A DNA stretch of 43,060 bases, from the NCBI GenBank assembly GCA_003132425.1, contig PKXS01000134.1, positions 32,482-75,541 on the forward strand, in the 5' to 3' direction. Position numbers and translations under genes: made by a program. This document shows, one piece after another, positions 26,294 through 35,492 of this stretch; positions within the stretch are counted from its first letter, which is position 1, and each line of letters starts with the position of its first letter. Source of the stretch: Gammaproteobacteria bacterium (GTDB taxonomy: Bacteria; Pseudomonadota; Gammaproteobacteria; Steroidobacterales; Steroidobacteraceae). Below the pieces are notes generated by a model, which did not search any database, was not told the origin of the DNA, and worked only from the letters and a program-made list of their open reading frames with translations.

Positions 26294-27544
26294 GTGGCGG
26301 TGCAAAAATCTTCGGCTAGGGATTGGGACCGGGTATGGGTCGGCGCAAACATAGCCACGATGGTCGCGGGCGCGGCGCCGTATGGCAACATTTATGATGC
26401 CGCGCTCGCCGTCAAAGGCGACCGCATCGCCTGGATCGGGCCTTCGTCTCAGGGCCGCAATGCGGCAGCCGGGCAAGGCGTCCCGGTCGAGGATACGCAT
26501 GGGCGGTGGATGACGCCGGGGTTGATCGATTGCCATACGCACTTGATTTACGGCGGCAACCGGGTGGAGGAATTCGAGAAAAGACTGTGCGGCGAGTCCT
26601 ACGAGGCCATTGCGCGCGCCGGCGGCGGCATCCAGTCAACCGTCCAGGCGACCCGTGCGGCCGCGGCCGATGCATTGCGCGCCTCCGCAGCCGTTCGCGC
26701 ACGGCGCCTGATGTCCGAGGGCGTCACCACCATCGAGGTCAAATCCGGATATGGGCTAGAACTTGCCGCAGAGCGCCGCATGCTGGAAGTCGCACGCGAG
26801 TTGGAGCGAGACCTGCCGGTGTCCATCAAGACCACGTATCTGGGCCTGCATGCGCTGCCGCCGGAACTGCGCGCCGATCGGCAGCGCTTCGTGGAGCAGG
26901 TGAGCGGCGCGTGGCTGGAGACTCTCGCCGCCGCCGGGCTGGTGGATGCGGTCGATGCTTTTTGCGAGGACATCGCGTTCTCTCTCGCGGAGACCGAGCA
27001 ATTCTTGCGCGCGGCGCAGCGGCTGGGCCTGAAGGCGCACGTGCATGCAGGGCAGCTGAGCGACATGGGCGCCGCCGAGTTGGCGGCAAAGTATGGGGCG
27101 CTGTCGGCGGATCATCTCGAGTATGTGAGCGCCGGCGGCGTGTGTGCGCTCGCGGCCTCAGGCACGGTGGCGGTGCTGCTGCCGGGGGCCTATTTCACGC
27201 TGCGGCAGACGACCCCGCCCCCGGTGCCCCTGCTGCGGCAAGCAGGCGTGCCGATGGCGGTCGCGACCGACAGCAATCCAGGCACCTCACCGTGCACCTC
27301 CCTACTGCTCACGCTCAATATGGCCTGCACTTTGTTCGGCCTGACACCGGAGGAAGCGCTCAGCGGCGCGACGCGCCACGCCGCGCGCGCCTTAGGTCTG
27401 CAGGGCGAGGTCGGCACTCTCGAGGTGGGCAAGCGCGCGGACTTCGCACTGTGGGACATTGCTCGGCCCGCGGAGCTCTGCTACGGCTTGGGCGCGAACC
27501 CCTGCACCGGCGTGGTCCATCGCGGAAAGATCAGAGCAGCGTAA
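26294..27544 (+). CDS. hutI: Imidazolonepropionase
   Basis: A 416-residue amidohydrolase that opens the ring of 4-imidazolone-5-propionate to give N-formimino-L-glutamate. Visible blocks are the metal pair CHTHLIYGGNR (His81, His83), the substrate loop GGGIQSTVQATR, EVKSGYGL, HVHAGQLSDMG, DHLEYVSAGG, LLPGAYFTLRQTTPPPV and the metal aspartate in ATDSNPGTSPC. The start is GTG 26294; a second GTG two codons later is possible. It is the only hut gene on the plus strand. Its stop overlaps the C-terminal end of a convergent gene remnant by 14 bases. Confidence 0.94.
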   Translation: MAVQKSSARDWDRVWVGANIATMVAGAAPYGNIYDAALAVKGDRIAWIGPSSQGRNAAAGQGVPVEDTHGRWMTPGLIDCHTHLIYGGNRVEEFEKRLCGESYEAIARAGGGIQSTVQATRAAAADALRASAAVRARRLMSEGVTTIEVKSGYGLELAAERRMLEVARELERDLPVSIKTTYLGLHALPPELRADRQRFVEQVSGAWLETLAAAGLVDAVDAFCEDIAFSLAETEQFLRAAQRLGLKAHVHAGQLSDMGAAELAAKYGALSADHLEYVSAGGVCALAASGTVAVLLPGAYFTLRQTTPPPVPLLRQAGVPMAVATDSNPGTSPCTSLLLTLNMACTLFGLTPEEALSGATRHAARALGLQGEVGTLEVGKRADFALWDIARPAELCYGLGANPCTGVVHRGKIRAA

Positions 27545-27968
27545 GCCGCCGCCGGCCGAACCAGGCCATGCCGCCCAGTGCGAGGAGTTCCGGCCACCCG
27601 AGGCCGCCGAGGCCGCCATTGAGGGTGGTGCCGACAACCACCGTCGTCGAACCGGCGGGCGTCGAGCCGGTGCTGCTTGCCGTGGCGGATGCCTGACTGG
27701 TCAAGACTTCGCCGGAAAGATCCGTGCTGTTGACGGTGGCGGCGAATGAGATTGACCAGTCCTGGGGATTGGTGCAACTAATTGGGCCGCCGGTCTGCGG
27801 CGCGAGCGTGGTCAGCGCGCACACCATTTTCGCAGCCGCTGCATCGATCAGGCAAACCCCGGCTCCCGCCGACGCGTGGGAGACTGTCATCCTGGTGGGA
27901 ATGCTCACCGTCACGAGCACATTGGCGGCCGGTGCGGCAATTACAAGGCAATCCTCAGTGCCTGTCAG
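27531..27968 (-). pseudogene. C-terminal remnant of a DUF11-type surface protein with a sorting tail
   Basis: The frame opens after an in-frame TGA at 27971-27969 and has no plausible start with a ribosome-binding site; the first possible codon is GTG 27920. It codes for one DUF11-like beta domain (VLVTVSIPTRMTV, GVCLIDAAAAKMVCALTTLAP, STDLSGEVLTSQASATAS) and then a Gly-rich linker, a short hydrophobic stretch GWPELLALGGMAWFG and an RRR end. This tail looks like a GlyGly-CTERM or similar C-terminal sorting signal. Large DUF11 proteins carry several such domains behind a signal peptide, all missing here. It could instead be a small gene starting at GTG 27920 without a signal peptide, but I consider that less likely. 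Confidence 0.55.
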
Positions 27969-27988
27969 TCATGCATTCAGATGACAGG
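27961..27988. promoter_or_regulatory. Dyad copy 1 of an 18-bp repeated motif near the two-component genes
   Basis: GTCATGCATTCAGATGAC lies at 27968-27985, with arms GTCAT/ATGAC separated by 8 bp, and is enclosed in a second pair of arms CCTGTCA (27961-27967) and TGACAGG (27982-27988). The same 18-mer with one change occurs at 30619-30636 on the other strand. This copy is 62 bases beyond the end of the sensor kinase gene and upstream of the DUF11 remnant. Confidence 0.55.
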
Positions 27989-28046
27989 CGCTGCGCCTGA
28001 TTGCCATAATCTTGGCGTGTGGGAGTTGCGAGACCGTCGAGCGGGC

Positions 28047-29909
28047 TTAAGTCCCCGTCGGCGAGAGGCTGAGCACGACGCAGGTTTCACCGGACGCGGA
28101 GCGGATGTCGAGCGTTGCACCGATCTTGCTTGCGCGCTGACGCATGTTCCTGAGTCCCTCGCCGTGCGAACCTTCATCGATGGCGAAGCCGCGGCCATAG
28201 TCGATGATCGAAATTTGAACGCCATCGTCCGCGGCCGCTTCCACGCGCACGCACATGCGCGTCGCCTGGGAGTGCTTCATGGCATTCGTAAATGCCTCCT
28301 GCACGATACGGGTGGACTCGGTGACTTGATTGGCCGAGAGCCTATCCAGGCCGGACACCTCGGCGACTTCCCAATTCAGGGTGATGCCCGCGCTGTTCAG
28401 GCGTGGCTCGAGCCGATAGCGAAGGTTTCCCAGCATCATCAACAAGTCCGGGTCCGTCGGTTTGATCGCATCGATGGCGATGCGCAGTTCATCCATCGCT
28501 TCCGCCAGCAGCGCGCTGGTCTGTTCCTTGGATAGCTCGCCTTTCTCGATCAGCCGCATGGAGGAGATCAGCTGTAAACCCAAACCGTCGTGTATGTCGC
28601 GCAGTATTCGCGCCCGCTCGGTCTCAATGGCGCGCTCACGCTCCAGCGACGCCGCTCGAACATAGTGGGTGGCGAGTTCCTGCTCGCGAGTCTTCACGCG
28701 CGCGTCGAGCTCCGCATTCAACCTTTCATAGGCGTCGTGAGCGAGCACAAAGCGATCAACGAGCGCCCAGCCGACGGTGGCGGCAAACAGCAACGCCGTG
28801 TAGGGCATTAGATAGGCGTCAGGCCACGACAAAATTCCCATGAGTAACAGCAAATCGCGCAGACCGGTCAGCGAACTCACCGTCGATGAGATCCACAACA
28901 TCCATAGCAGCACCGAGCGCCTGCGCCAGGTATGCCACGTGAGATACACGAAAAAGACCAGGCTGGGAGGCTGCAGGATCATGTAGGCCACGCTTGTCAC
29001 GAGCGCCTTGTGCGATGGCCCTCCCAACCACATGGCCACGGTGACCAGCAATGCGTAACCGAACAGGCAGGCCTCCAACCGTGGGAAACGCCGATCCAGA
29101 ATGCGCAAAGACAGGGTGTACAGAACCGCCACTTCCCAAAACAGGACGGCGTCGGTGACAACGGAGAAATAAACCGGAGACATGTGCGTGTTGAGTAGAA
29201 AGAACTGGCTATTGCGCACGATCCACAGCGCGCAGTTGAGCGCAAACAGCCCGAAGATCACATCGCGCCGGCGACGCCACCACAGCATCGCGGCAAACAC
29301 GCCGATCAGACCGATCAGCACGGTGACCACTTCCACCCCGATCACCTGCAGCCACAACTGCCGCTGGTAGCTTGGGTACAAGGTCGCCTCCGGCCCGATG
29401 GCCACCGAGCCTAGTTCGGTCAGACCGGTGCTGTACGCTCTGATCTCGATCAAGATCTGGTTTTGCCCTTCGTGCAGCAGCGCGGGGGGGAGCGTGAAAT
29501 GCGACGGGTAGTTCCACCCGTCGGTGCTAGAGTTCTGGAAGCTCTCGCTGGCGCCTAGATAAGAGCCGTTGAGGTAAACCGCGGCGTTCGGTCTGGCGTT
29601 GAGCAAAGTGATGCCGTATCGCGCCCCGGGCGCTGACGAGGCTTGGAAATTCACTCGCAGCCAGCGCAGCGGTCCCTGCGTCGGGCTGCGCGGGCCGCGG
29701 ATGAAAAATGGGATGGCCACGGCGTTGCCGCGCGCGCTCGCCGGCGGCGGCGCTGCGTCGGCATAGTCCGCTAAATATTCGGCCGCGTGGATCTTGTAGT
29801 CAGCGGGATCCGGCGTCTGCTCCGACCACGCGGCATGCGGCAGCGTCATCGCGGCCAACAGGCCGAGCAGCGCTCTAGAAATCCAACAGTCCGAGTTTCT
29901 TGGCCTCAA
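28047..29909 (-). CDS. Sensor histidine kinase with 7TM-type membrane domain (HisKA_3)
   Basis: A 620-residue membrane kinase. Residues 1-29 form a signal peptide; 40-175 are a periplasmic beta-sandwich (RWLRVNF, VYLNGSYLG, LHEGQNQILIEI) like the 7TMR-DISM or glycosyl-hydrolase jelly-roll sensors; seven hydrophobic segments follow (about 185-388); then a coiled coil (390-430). The dimerisation domain has the phosphorylated His440 in RDIHDGLGLQL, and the HATPase domain has the N box around Asn542, DYGRGF (570-575) and GEGLRNM (583-589). This is the NarX/LiaS-type kinase class that pairs with LuxR-type regulators, and such a regulator overlaps its start by 35 bases. The signal sensed is unknown; a sugar or other small periplasmic ligand is a guess from the sensor fold. 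Confidence 0.9.
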   Translation of the reverse strand: MRPRNSDCWISRALLGLLAAMTLPHAAWSEQTPDPADYKIHAAEYLADYADAAPPPASARGNAVAIPFFIRGPRSPTQGPLRWLRVNFQASSAPGARYGITLLNARPNAAVYLNGSYLGASESFQNSSTDGWNYPSHFTLPPALLHEGQNQILIEIRAYSTGLTELGSVAIGPEATLYPSYQRQLWLQVIGVEVVTVLIGLIGVFAAMLWWRRRRDVIFGLFALNCALWIVRNSQFFLLNTHMSPVYFSVVTDAVLFWEVAVLYTLSLRILDRRFPRLEACLFGYALLVTVAMWLGGPSHKALVTSVAYMILQPPSLVFFVYLTWHTWRRRSVLLWMLWISSTVSSLTGLRDLLLLMGILSWPDAYLMPYTALLFAATVGWALVDRFVLAHDAYERLNAELDARVKTREQELATHYVRAASLERERAIETERARILRDIHDGLGLQLISSMRLIEKGELSKEQTSALLAEAMDELRIAIDAIKPTDPDLLMMLGNLRYRLEPRLNSAGITLNWEVAEVSGLDRLSANQVTESTRIVQEAFTNAMKHSQATRMCVRVEAAADDGVQISIIDYGRGFAIDEGSHGEGLRNMRQRASKIGATLDIRSASGETCVVLSLSPTGT

Positions 29910-30552
29910 ATACTGCTTCGCCGCGCGAGTGGACCGCTAGTTTACGATAGATCCGGTAGATATGGGTCCTCACGGTATTGGTCGAGATGTCCAATAAACG
30001 GCCGATCTCGCCGAAATTGAAGCCCTTGGCGACCAGTCCCAGTATTTGCGCTTCGCGATCGCCCAAGTCGATTCCCTCAGAGCTTGCCGCGGAGTCATCG
30101 GGTGGCGGATGCCGGGACCGAGTGAGCAGAATGCGGGCAATACTCGGGCTGATGGGTGATCCGCCGGCGCGCAGCTCGCGAATTGCCGCCAGAAACGGTT
30201 CGGCGAGCATGTCCTTGAGCAAGTAGCCGCTGGCTCCGGCCTCGATTGCCGCCAGCACGTTCTCTTCGTCGCCGAATACGCTGACGACCATGATTTCGCA
30301 GCCGGGGTCGCGTTGCTTGACGTTGCGGATGATGTCCAGGCCACTGCCGTCGGGTAACCCTAGATCGACCAGCAAGACATCCGGCGTGCCGGTGTCGAGC
30401 GCGGCTCGGGCTTGGGCAATGGTGGCGGCCGTCCACAGCACCTGCATGTCGGGCGCGGAGAAAACCAATTCAATGTAGCGATCGCGCAGCACGGCATCGT
30501 CTTCGAGCGCGGCGACCCGTATGACCTGCGAAGGAGACTCCGAGGGCAGCAT
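29875..30552 (-). CDS. Response regulator, NarL/LuxR family
   Basis: A 225-residue regulator from the ATG at 30552 (MLPSESPSQ); the longer open frame enters the dyad and is unlikely to be translated. The receiver domain has the acidic pair LEDD, the phospho-acceptor Asp63 in LLVDLGLPDGSG, the threonine/serine strand VVSVFGDEE and the lysine in YLLKDM. The C-terminal LuxR helix-turn-helix is LGDREAQILGLVAKG with FNFGEIGRLLDISTNTVRTH. It overlaps the sensor kinase gene by 35 bases, so the two form an operon. The 24-bp dyad 64 bases upstream of its start is a candidate binding site and would also serve the divergent aidB. Confidence 0.92.
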   Translation of the reverse strand: MLPSESPSQVIRVAALEDDAVLRDRYIELVFSAPDMQVLWTAATIAQARAALDTGTPDVLLVDLGLPDGSGLDIIRNVKQRDPGCEIMVVSVFGDEENVLAAIEAGASGYLLKDMLAEPFLAAIRELRAGGSPISPSIARILLTRSRHPPPDDSAASSEGIDLGDREAQILGLVAKGFNFGEIGRLLDISTNTVRTHIYRIYRKLAVHSRGEAVFEAKKLGLLDF

Positions 30553-30615
30553 GAACGCCCCTATGCCAATTAGGCCATGAAGAGTAAGACAAGTTACCTC
30601 AGAGCGGCGATCGAA

Positions 30616-30639
30616 TGAGTCATCCGAATGCATGACTCA
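30616..30639. promoter_or_regulatory. Dyad copy 2, between the response regulator and aidB
   Basis: Arms TGAGTCAT (30616-30623) and ATGACTCA (30632-30639) form a perfect 8-bp inverted repeat around an 8-bp spacer. Its core GTCATCCGAATGCATGAC (30619-30636) is the reverse complement of the motif at 27968-27985 with one change. It lies 64 bases from the regulator start and 25 bases from the proposed aidB start. Arm spacing suits a dimeric LuxR-type regulator. The binding protein is inferred. Confidence 0.6.
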
Positions 30640-30663
30640 GCAAGATCCATGAGAAAATGGGCC

Positions 30664-32295
30664 ATGGCGCGTCCGGCCCACAACCAACCCCCCCCACTGG
30701 TCGACTACAACCTGTTGAGGACCGATCGCGCCCTGGCGCAGGGGATTGAACGCGAGGGAGCCGCGTGGGCGCTTCCCGAACTTGCCCGGACCGGCGCTGC
30801 ACTTGGAACTTGCGAGAACTTCGAGCGCGCGCGCCTGGCGAATGCGTATCCACCGGTTTTGCGCACTTTCGATGCCGGCGGCGAACGCATCGATCGGGTC
30901 GAGTTTCATCCGGCCTGGCATGAGCTGCTGTCGGGCATTACCGCCCGCGGCCTGCACTCAGGACCCTGGGCTCATCCGCGACCCGGCGCACACGTGGCGC
31001 GGGCGGGGAGCTACTTCATGCAGGCGCAAATCGAGTCGGGGACGCTGTGTCCAACCACCATGACCTATGGCTCGGTGGCGGCGATTCGCACGGATCCGGA
31101 TCTGGCACGCCAGGTTCTGCCCGTGATCTATGCGCCGGTGCACGATCCGCGCGAATTGCCGATCGGCGAGAAGCGCGGCGCCATGGTCGGCATGGGCATG
31201 ACCGAGAAGCAGGGCGGCTCGGATGTGCGCACCAATACCACCCGCGCCGAGCGCCAACCGGACGGCAGCTATCGCCTGGATGGACACAAGTGGTTTTTCT
31301 CGGCGCCGCAATGCGATGCGCACCTGGTGCTGGCTCAGACCGACCACGGACTGTCGTGCTTGTTCGTGCCCCGCTTGACTGCGGACGGCGCTAGGAACGG
31401 CATCCACATCCAGCGTTTGAAGGACAAGGTGGGGAACCGTTCGAATGCGTCCTCGGAAGTCGAATTCGTCGCGGCTCACGGAACACTGTTGGGGGAGGAT
31501 GGACGCGGCGTCTCGACCATTCTCGAGATGGGAACCTATACCCGCCTCGACTGCGTGATCGGCTCGGCCGGCATGATGCGCCGAGCGCTGGTGCAGGCTC
31601 TGCATCATGCGCGGCATCGCGTTGTCTTCGCCAGACAGTTGATCGATCAGCCCCTGATGCGCAGCGTCCTCGCCGATCTGGTGGTCGAATCGGAGGCGGC
31701 GACGCTGCTCGCGCTGCGCCTCGCGCGCGCTTTCGAGTCGGAGCACGACGAGGGTGAGCTGGCGTTTCGGCGCGTGATGACATCGGCCGCCAAATTCTGG
31801 GTCTGCAAGCGCGGCCCGCAGCTCGCCGCCGAAGCGATGGAAGTGCTCGGTGGGAACGGCTACGTCGAGGAGGCGATGCTCGGGCGCATCTATCGGGAAA
31901 TGCCGGTCAATTCGATTTGGGAGGGTTCCGGCAACATCATGTGTCTCGACGTGCTGCGCGCGTTCTCCAAGTCGGCCCACACGGCGGCCGCGGTTCTAGC
32001 CGAGTTGGAACTCGCGCGCGGACTCGATGCTCGCTATGACGCGGCGCTGGCCGCACTCGCCGGCCGATTGACGAGCGGCGAGTTGCAGGAAGCCGATGCG
32101 CGGACCCTGGTTCGCGATTTGGTACTGGTAATGCAGGCTTGCCTGCTGCTGCGCTCATCCCGCGCCGACGCGGCCGAGACATTCTGCGAAAGCAGATTCA
32201 CTCGATGTTGGGGCGCGGTGTTCGGCGATGCTCCCGCCGGGAGCAGAACCCGGGAAATTCTCGACGCGGCCTGGAGCGAGTGCCCCGATCAGTGA
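30664..32295 (+). CDS. aidB: AidB-type acyl-CoA dehydrogenase
   Basis: A 543-residue flavoprotein of the AidB subgroup of acyl-CoA dehydrogenases, with the subgroup's long conserved blocks: [21 protein letters not shown]-like [69 protein letters not shown] and [23 protein letters not shown]. coli AidB is induced in the adaptive response to alkylation, binds DNA and has weak isovaleryl-CoA dehydrogenase activity; its physiological role is not clear. The start is set at ATG 30664 (MARPAHNQ) because this matches the E. coli N-terminus; an upstream ATG at 30628 lies inside the dyad. The stop overlaps the dxs stop by seven bases. Confidence 0.92.
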   Translation: MARPAHNQPPPLVDYNLLRTDRALAQGIEREGAAWALPELARTGAALGTCENFERARLANAYPPVLRTFDAGGERIDRVEFHPAWHELLSGITARGLHSGPWAHPRPGAHVARAGSYFMQAQIESGTLCPTTMTYGSVAAIRTDPDLARQVLPVIYAPVHDPRELPIGEKRGAMVGMGMTEKQGGSDVRTNTTRAERQPDGSYRLDGHKWFFSAPQCDAHLVLAQTDHGLSCLFVPRLTADGARNGIHIQRLKDKVGNRSNASSEVEFVAAHGTLLGEDGRGVSTILEMGTYTRLDCVIGSAGMMRRALVQALHHARHRVVFARQLIDQPLMRSVLADLVVESEAATLLALRLARAFESEHDEGELAFRRVMTSAAKFWVCKRGPQLAAEAMEVLGGNGYVEEAMLGRIYREMPVNSIWEGSGNIMCLDVLRAFSKSAHTAAAVLAELELARGLDARYDAALAALAGRLTSGELQEADARTLVRDLVLVMQACLLLRSSRADAAETFCESRFTRCWGAVFGDAPAGSRTREILDAAWSECPDQ

Positions 32296-34193
32296 CCGCT
32301 CACCGAGCGAATCCGTTCCGGAGTCTGCATCGCCCACCACTTCTCGACGCTGGCGCCTAAGCCTGCGAGATCGAGTCCGGCCGCGGCGAGGCAGCTGGCG
32401 CGCGAACCGTGCTCGACGAATCGGTCCGGTATGCCGAGGTGCAGGACCGGCAGCAGCAACCCGTTCGCGGCAAGCACCTCGCTTACCCCAGCGCCGGCGC
32501 CGCCAATGATGGCGTTCTCCTCGATGGTCACGATGGCGCGATGTCGTGCGCCGAGTGCGATTACGAGCGCCTCATCAAGCGGCTTGACGAAGCGCATGTT
32601 GACGAGCGTCGCGTTCAAGCGCTCCGCGATTTTCTCCGCCGGTTCGACAAGCGCTCCGAACGCGAGTATCGCGAGGCCGCTGCGCCCTTCGCGCCGTAGC
32701 TGCGCGCGTCCGACGGGAAGCGCCGTCATCTGCGCGGTTATGGGCGTGCCTGGCCCCGTGCCGCGCGGATAGCGCACCACCGACGGTGATGACAGGGTGC
32801 TCCCGGTGTAGAGCATCTGGCGGCATTCGTTCTCGTCGGCCGGCGCCATGATCACCATGTTGGGAATACAGCGCAGAAAGGTCAGGTCGTAGCTGCCCTG
32901 GTGAGTCGCGCCGTCGCTGCCGACGAGACCGGCCCGGTCCACGGCGAATATCACCGGCAGATTCTGCAGAGCGACATCGTGAATGAGCTGATCGTACGCG
33001 CGCTGCAGGAAAGTCGAATAGATCGCCACCACGGGCTTGAATCCCTCGGCTGCCAGTCCGGCAGCGAAGGTAACGGCGTGTTGCTCGGCGATCGCGACGT
33101 CGAAATAGCGGCCGGGGAACCGCTTCGAGAACTCCACAAGGCCGGACCCTTCGCGCATCGCCGGCGTGATGCCGACGATGCTGGGGTCGCGCTCAGCCAT
33201 GTCGCACAGCCATTTGCCGAAAATCTGCGAATAGGATGGGCCGGTGGCCGCTTCCTTGAAGATCATGCCGCTCGCCGGATCGAAAGGTCCCGGTCCGTGC
33301 CACTTGATCGGATCGGCCTCGGCGGGGGCGTAACCCTTCCCTTTGCGGGTAACCACGTGCAGGAACTGCGGTCCGCGCAATTTTTTCAGGTTGCCGAGCG
33401 TTGCGACGAGCGCCTTGACGTCGTGACCGTCCATCGGTCCGATGTAATTGAAGCCCATCTCCTCGAACAGCGTGCCCGGCAAGACCATGCCTTTCAAATG
33501 CTCTTCCGAGCGGCGAGCGAGCTCCCACACCGTGGGCATCTGGCGCAACACCTTCTTGCCTCCCTCGCGTAGATGCGCGTACATGCGTCCCGACAACGCG
33601 CGGGCGAAGTAATTGGAGAGCGCGCCGACGTTCTCGGATATCGACATGTCATTGTCGTTCAGCACGATCAGCAGGTCCGCCGGCAGCGAGCCCGCATGGT
33701 TGAGCGCCTCGAATGCGATGCCCGCCGTCAAGGCCCCATCGCCGATGACCGCCACTACGCGCCGCTCCTCGCCGCGCTGCGCGGCCGCGACGGCCATACC
33801 CAGTGCGGCACTGATCGAGGTGCTGGAGTGGCCGACGCCGAAAGTGTCGTACGGGCTTTCGGCGCGCGTCGGAAACGGCGCGAGGCCGCCGTCCTGCTTG
33901 ATGGTGTGCAGTAGATCGCGCCTTCCGGTCAGCACTTTGTGGGGATACGCCTGGTGACCGACGTCCCAGACGAGCCGGTCCTCTGGAGTGTTGAACACAT
34001 AGTGCAGGGCGATCGTCAGCTCGACCGTGCCGAGGCCGGCCGCAAAATGGCCGCCGCGGGTGCTGACGCTTTGGATCAGAAATTGCCGCAACTCCGCGGC
34101 CAATTCCGCCAGCTTTGCCACCGGCAAGCGACGCAGGTCCGCCGGCGTCTCAATGGACTCGAGCAGAGGGTACTTATCGGGCGCAGCGCTCAT
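32289..34193 (-). CDS. dxs: 1-deoxy-D-xylulose-5-phosphate synthase
   Basis: A 634-residue thiamine-diphosphate enzyme that condenses pyruvate and glyceraldehyde-3-phosphate, the first step of the MEP isoprenoid pathway. Motifs visible are the N-terminal [12 protein letters not shown] with the catalytic-site histidine, [17 protein letters not shown], the ThDP/Mg motif [16 protein letters not shown] with LNDN, and the pyrimidine-domain block [17 protein letters not shown]. The start ATG 34193 begins [11 protein letters not shown]; the longer frame is not coding. It is divergent from the hopanoid operon, to which it supplies precursors. A promoter-like element sits so close to the ATG that the transcript may lack a leader. 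Confidence 0.96.
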   Translation of the reverse strand: MSAAPDKYPLLESIETPADLRRLPVAKLAELAAELRQFLIQSVSTRGGHFAAGLGTVELTIALHYVFNTPEDRLVWDVGHQAYPHKVLTGRRDLLHTIKQDGGLAPFPTRAESPYDTFGVGHSSTSISAALGMAVAAAQRGEERRVVAVIGDGALTAGIAFEALNHAGSLPADLLIVLNDNDMSISENVGALSNYFARALSGRMYAHLREGGKKVLRQMPTVWELARRSEEHLKGMVLPGTLFEEMGFNYIGPMDGHDVKALVATLGNLKKLRGPQFLHVVTRKGKGYAPAEADPIKWHGPGPFDPASGMIFKEAATGPSYSQIFGKWLCDMAERDPSIVGITPAMREGSGLVEFSKRFPGRYFDVAIAEQHAVTFAAGLAAEGFKPVVAIYSTFLQRAYDQLIHDVALQNLPVIFAVDRAGLVGSDGATHQGSYDLTFLRCIPNMVIMAPADENECRQMLYTGSTLSSPSVVRYPRGTGPGTPITAQMTALPVGRAQLRREGRSGLAILAFGALVEPAEKIAERLNATLVNMRFVKPLDEALVIALGARHRAIVTIEENAIIGGAGAGVSEVLAANGLLLPVLHLGIPDRFVEHGSRASCLAAAGLDLAGLGASVEKWWAMQTPERIRSVSGH

Positions 34194-34202
34194 CCGATGC
34201 AG

Positions 34203-34231
34203 TTTATACTGTCGTACGACCGGACAGGCAA
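34203..34231 (-). promoter_or_regulatory. Candidate dxs promoter (TTGCCT-17-TATAAA)
   Basis: On the minus strand TTGCCT (34231-34226) and TATAAA (34208-34203) are separated by 17 bp. Only nine bases lie between TATAAA and the dxs ATG, and no Shine-Dalgarno sequence fits there. Use of this promoter would give a leaderless or nearly leaderless mRNA. Confidence 0.4.
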
Positions 34232-34265
34232 CGACCGTGGCCAGTGTTGCAATTCTGATACGCGG

Positions 34266-34294
34266 TTGCGGGGGCCGCCTAGCGCCGTTATAGT
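34266..34294 (+). promoter_or_regulatory. Candidate promoter of the hopanoid operon (TTGCGG-17-TATAGT)
   Basis: TTGCGG (34266-34271) and TATAGT (34289-34294) are 17 bp apart, oriented towards the squalene synthase start 83 bases downstream. It is back to back with the dxs promoter candidate. Confidence 0.4.
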
Positions 34295-34376
34295 CGCGCC
34301 CCGGCCGACCCGCCGGCCACGCCTCGGCTTCTCCGATCAGGGTGCGGTCCCACCGACTTTCCGAGATACTGTTCGC

Positions 34377-35492
34377 ATGGACTCCGGCATTTCCGATGAA
34401 GCTTATCAAGAGCAGATTCTCCCGCACGTCTCGCGCACCTTTGCGCTGACGATTCCGCAGTTGCCGCCGGCGCTGCGCATCGCGGTGACCAACGCCTACT
34501 TGCTGTGCCGAATCGCGGATACGATCGAGGACGAACCCTCGCTGCCCCCCGCCGCAACCCACGCATTCCTGGAGCGGTTCGTCGCGGTGGTGGCGGGACG
34601 CGGGGACCCGGGGCTGCTGGCCAAGGATCTTGAGCTGCTGCTGTCGGCTTGGACGTTGCCGACGGAACGCGATCTGGTGAGCAATGTGCAGCGCGTCGTC
34701 AATGTGACCGCTGCCCTAAGCGAGCCTAAACAGGCGGCAATTCAGCGCTGCGTCGAACTCATGTGCTTCGGCATGCCTCTTTTCCAATCGACGGCCAGCC
34801 TTCGCGGCCTGTCCCGTTCGATAGACCTCGATGATTACTGCTACTACGTTGCCGGCGTCGTCGGCGACATGCTCACGGACTTGTTCTGCGACTATTCGGC
34901 GGCGATCGCGCAACATCGCAACGAGCTGCAGGAACTGGCCGTGTCGTTCGCGCAGGGCCTGCAAATGACGAACATTCTCAAGGACGTTTGGGAGGACCGC
35001 AGCCGCGGCGCGTGCTGGTTGCCGCAGGAGGTGTTCACCCGCCATGGCCTCGATCTGGCAAAGCTATCCCCCGAACCCCACGACGCGCGCTTTGCGGCCG
35101 GCATGCGCGAATTGCTGGGCACGGCGCACGCTCACCTGCGCAATGCGCTTCAATATGCGCTATTGATGCCCGCCAAAGAGGTCGGCATTCGCCGCTTCTG
35201 CCTGTGGGCGATCGGTCTGGCCGTGCTTACTTTGCGTAAAATTGAACAAAATCCAAGGTTTACGGCCGGCGCGCAGGTGAAGATCACGCGCTCCGCGGTG
35301 GCCATGACACGAACATTGGTGGATCTTGCCGTGCGCAACGATTGGTTGCTCGGGCGGCTATTCGCGCTCGCCGCGCGCGGGCTGCCGCTCGCAAGTCTGG
35401 GTGAAGTGCGCCGGCCGCAGCCGCCACACCGGGTGGTGGTCGAGGAGGAGCCGGAACACGGCCGCCGTGCTTACGGGAGCCCAGCGACATGA
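34377..35492 (+). CDS. Squalene synthase (farnesyl-diphosphate farnesyltransferase type)
   Basis: A 371-residue trans-isoprenyl diphosphate synthase, head-to-head. The start pattern [20 protein letters not shown] and the first aspartate motif DTIEDE are those of the bacterial squalene synthases related to the eukaryotic enzyme, such as that of Methylococcus. The second motif is DVWED within [11 protein letters not shown], preceded by [14 protein letters not shown]. It differs from HpnC and HpnD, which make squalene in three steps with HpnE, and no hpnC, hpnD or hpnE is seen nearby. A hydrophobic C-terminal stretch ([16 protein letters not shown]) may touch the membrane. The start ATG 34377 has no strong ribosome-binding site. 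The stop overlaps shc (ATGA). The product squalene is used by the next gene. Confidence 0.88.
   Translation: MDSGISDEAYQEQILPHVSRTFALTIPQLPPALRIAVTNAYLLCRIADTIEDEPSLPPAATHAFLERFVAVVAGRGDPGLLAKDLELLLSAWTLPTERDLVSNVQRVVNVTAALSEPKQAAIQRCVELMCFGMPLFQSTASLRGLSRSIDLDDYCYYVAGVVGDMLTDLFCDYSAAIAQHRNELQELAVSFAQGLQMTNILKDVWEDRSRGACWLPQEVFTRHGLDLAKLSPEPHDARFAAGMRELLGTAHAHLRNALQYALLMPAKEVGIRRFCLWAIGLAVLTLRKIEQNPRFTAGAQVKITRSAVAMTRTLVDLAVRNDWLLGRLFALAARGLPLASLGEVRRPQPPHRVVVEEEPEHGRRAYGSPAT

Noticed and set aside
27961-30639. Two-component operon as a mobile element flanked by terminal inverted repeats
   Set aside because: Similarity stops at 18 bp, no recombinase or target duplication is visible, and each copy is itself a dyad as expected for an operator.
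30628-30663. Earlier ATG start for aidB
   Set aside because: It lies inside the 24-bp dyad, and the E. coli AidB N-terminus aligns with the ATG at 30664.
33939-34376. Upstream extension of the squalene synthase frame
   Set aside because: It lies antisense to the dxs 5' end and across the divergent promoters; conserved similarity begins after ATG 34377.
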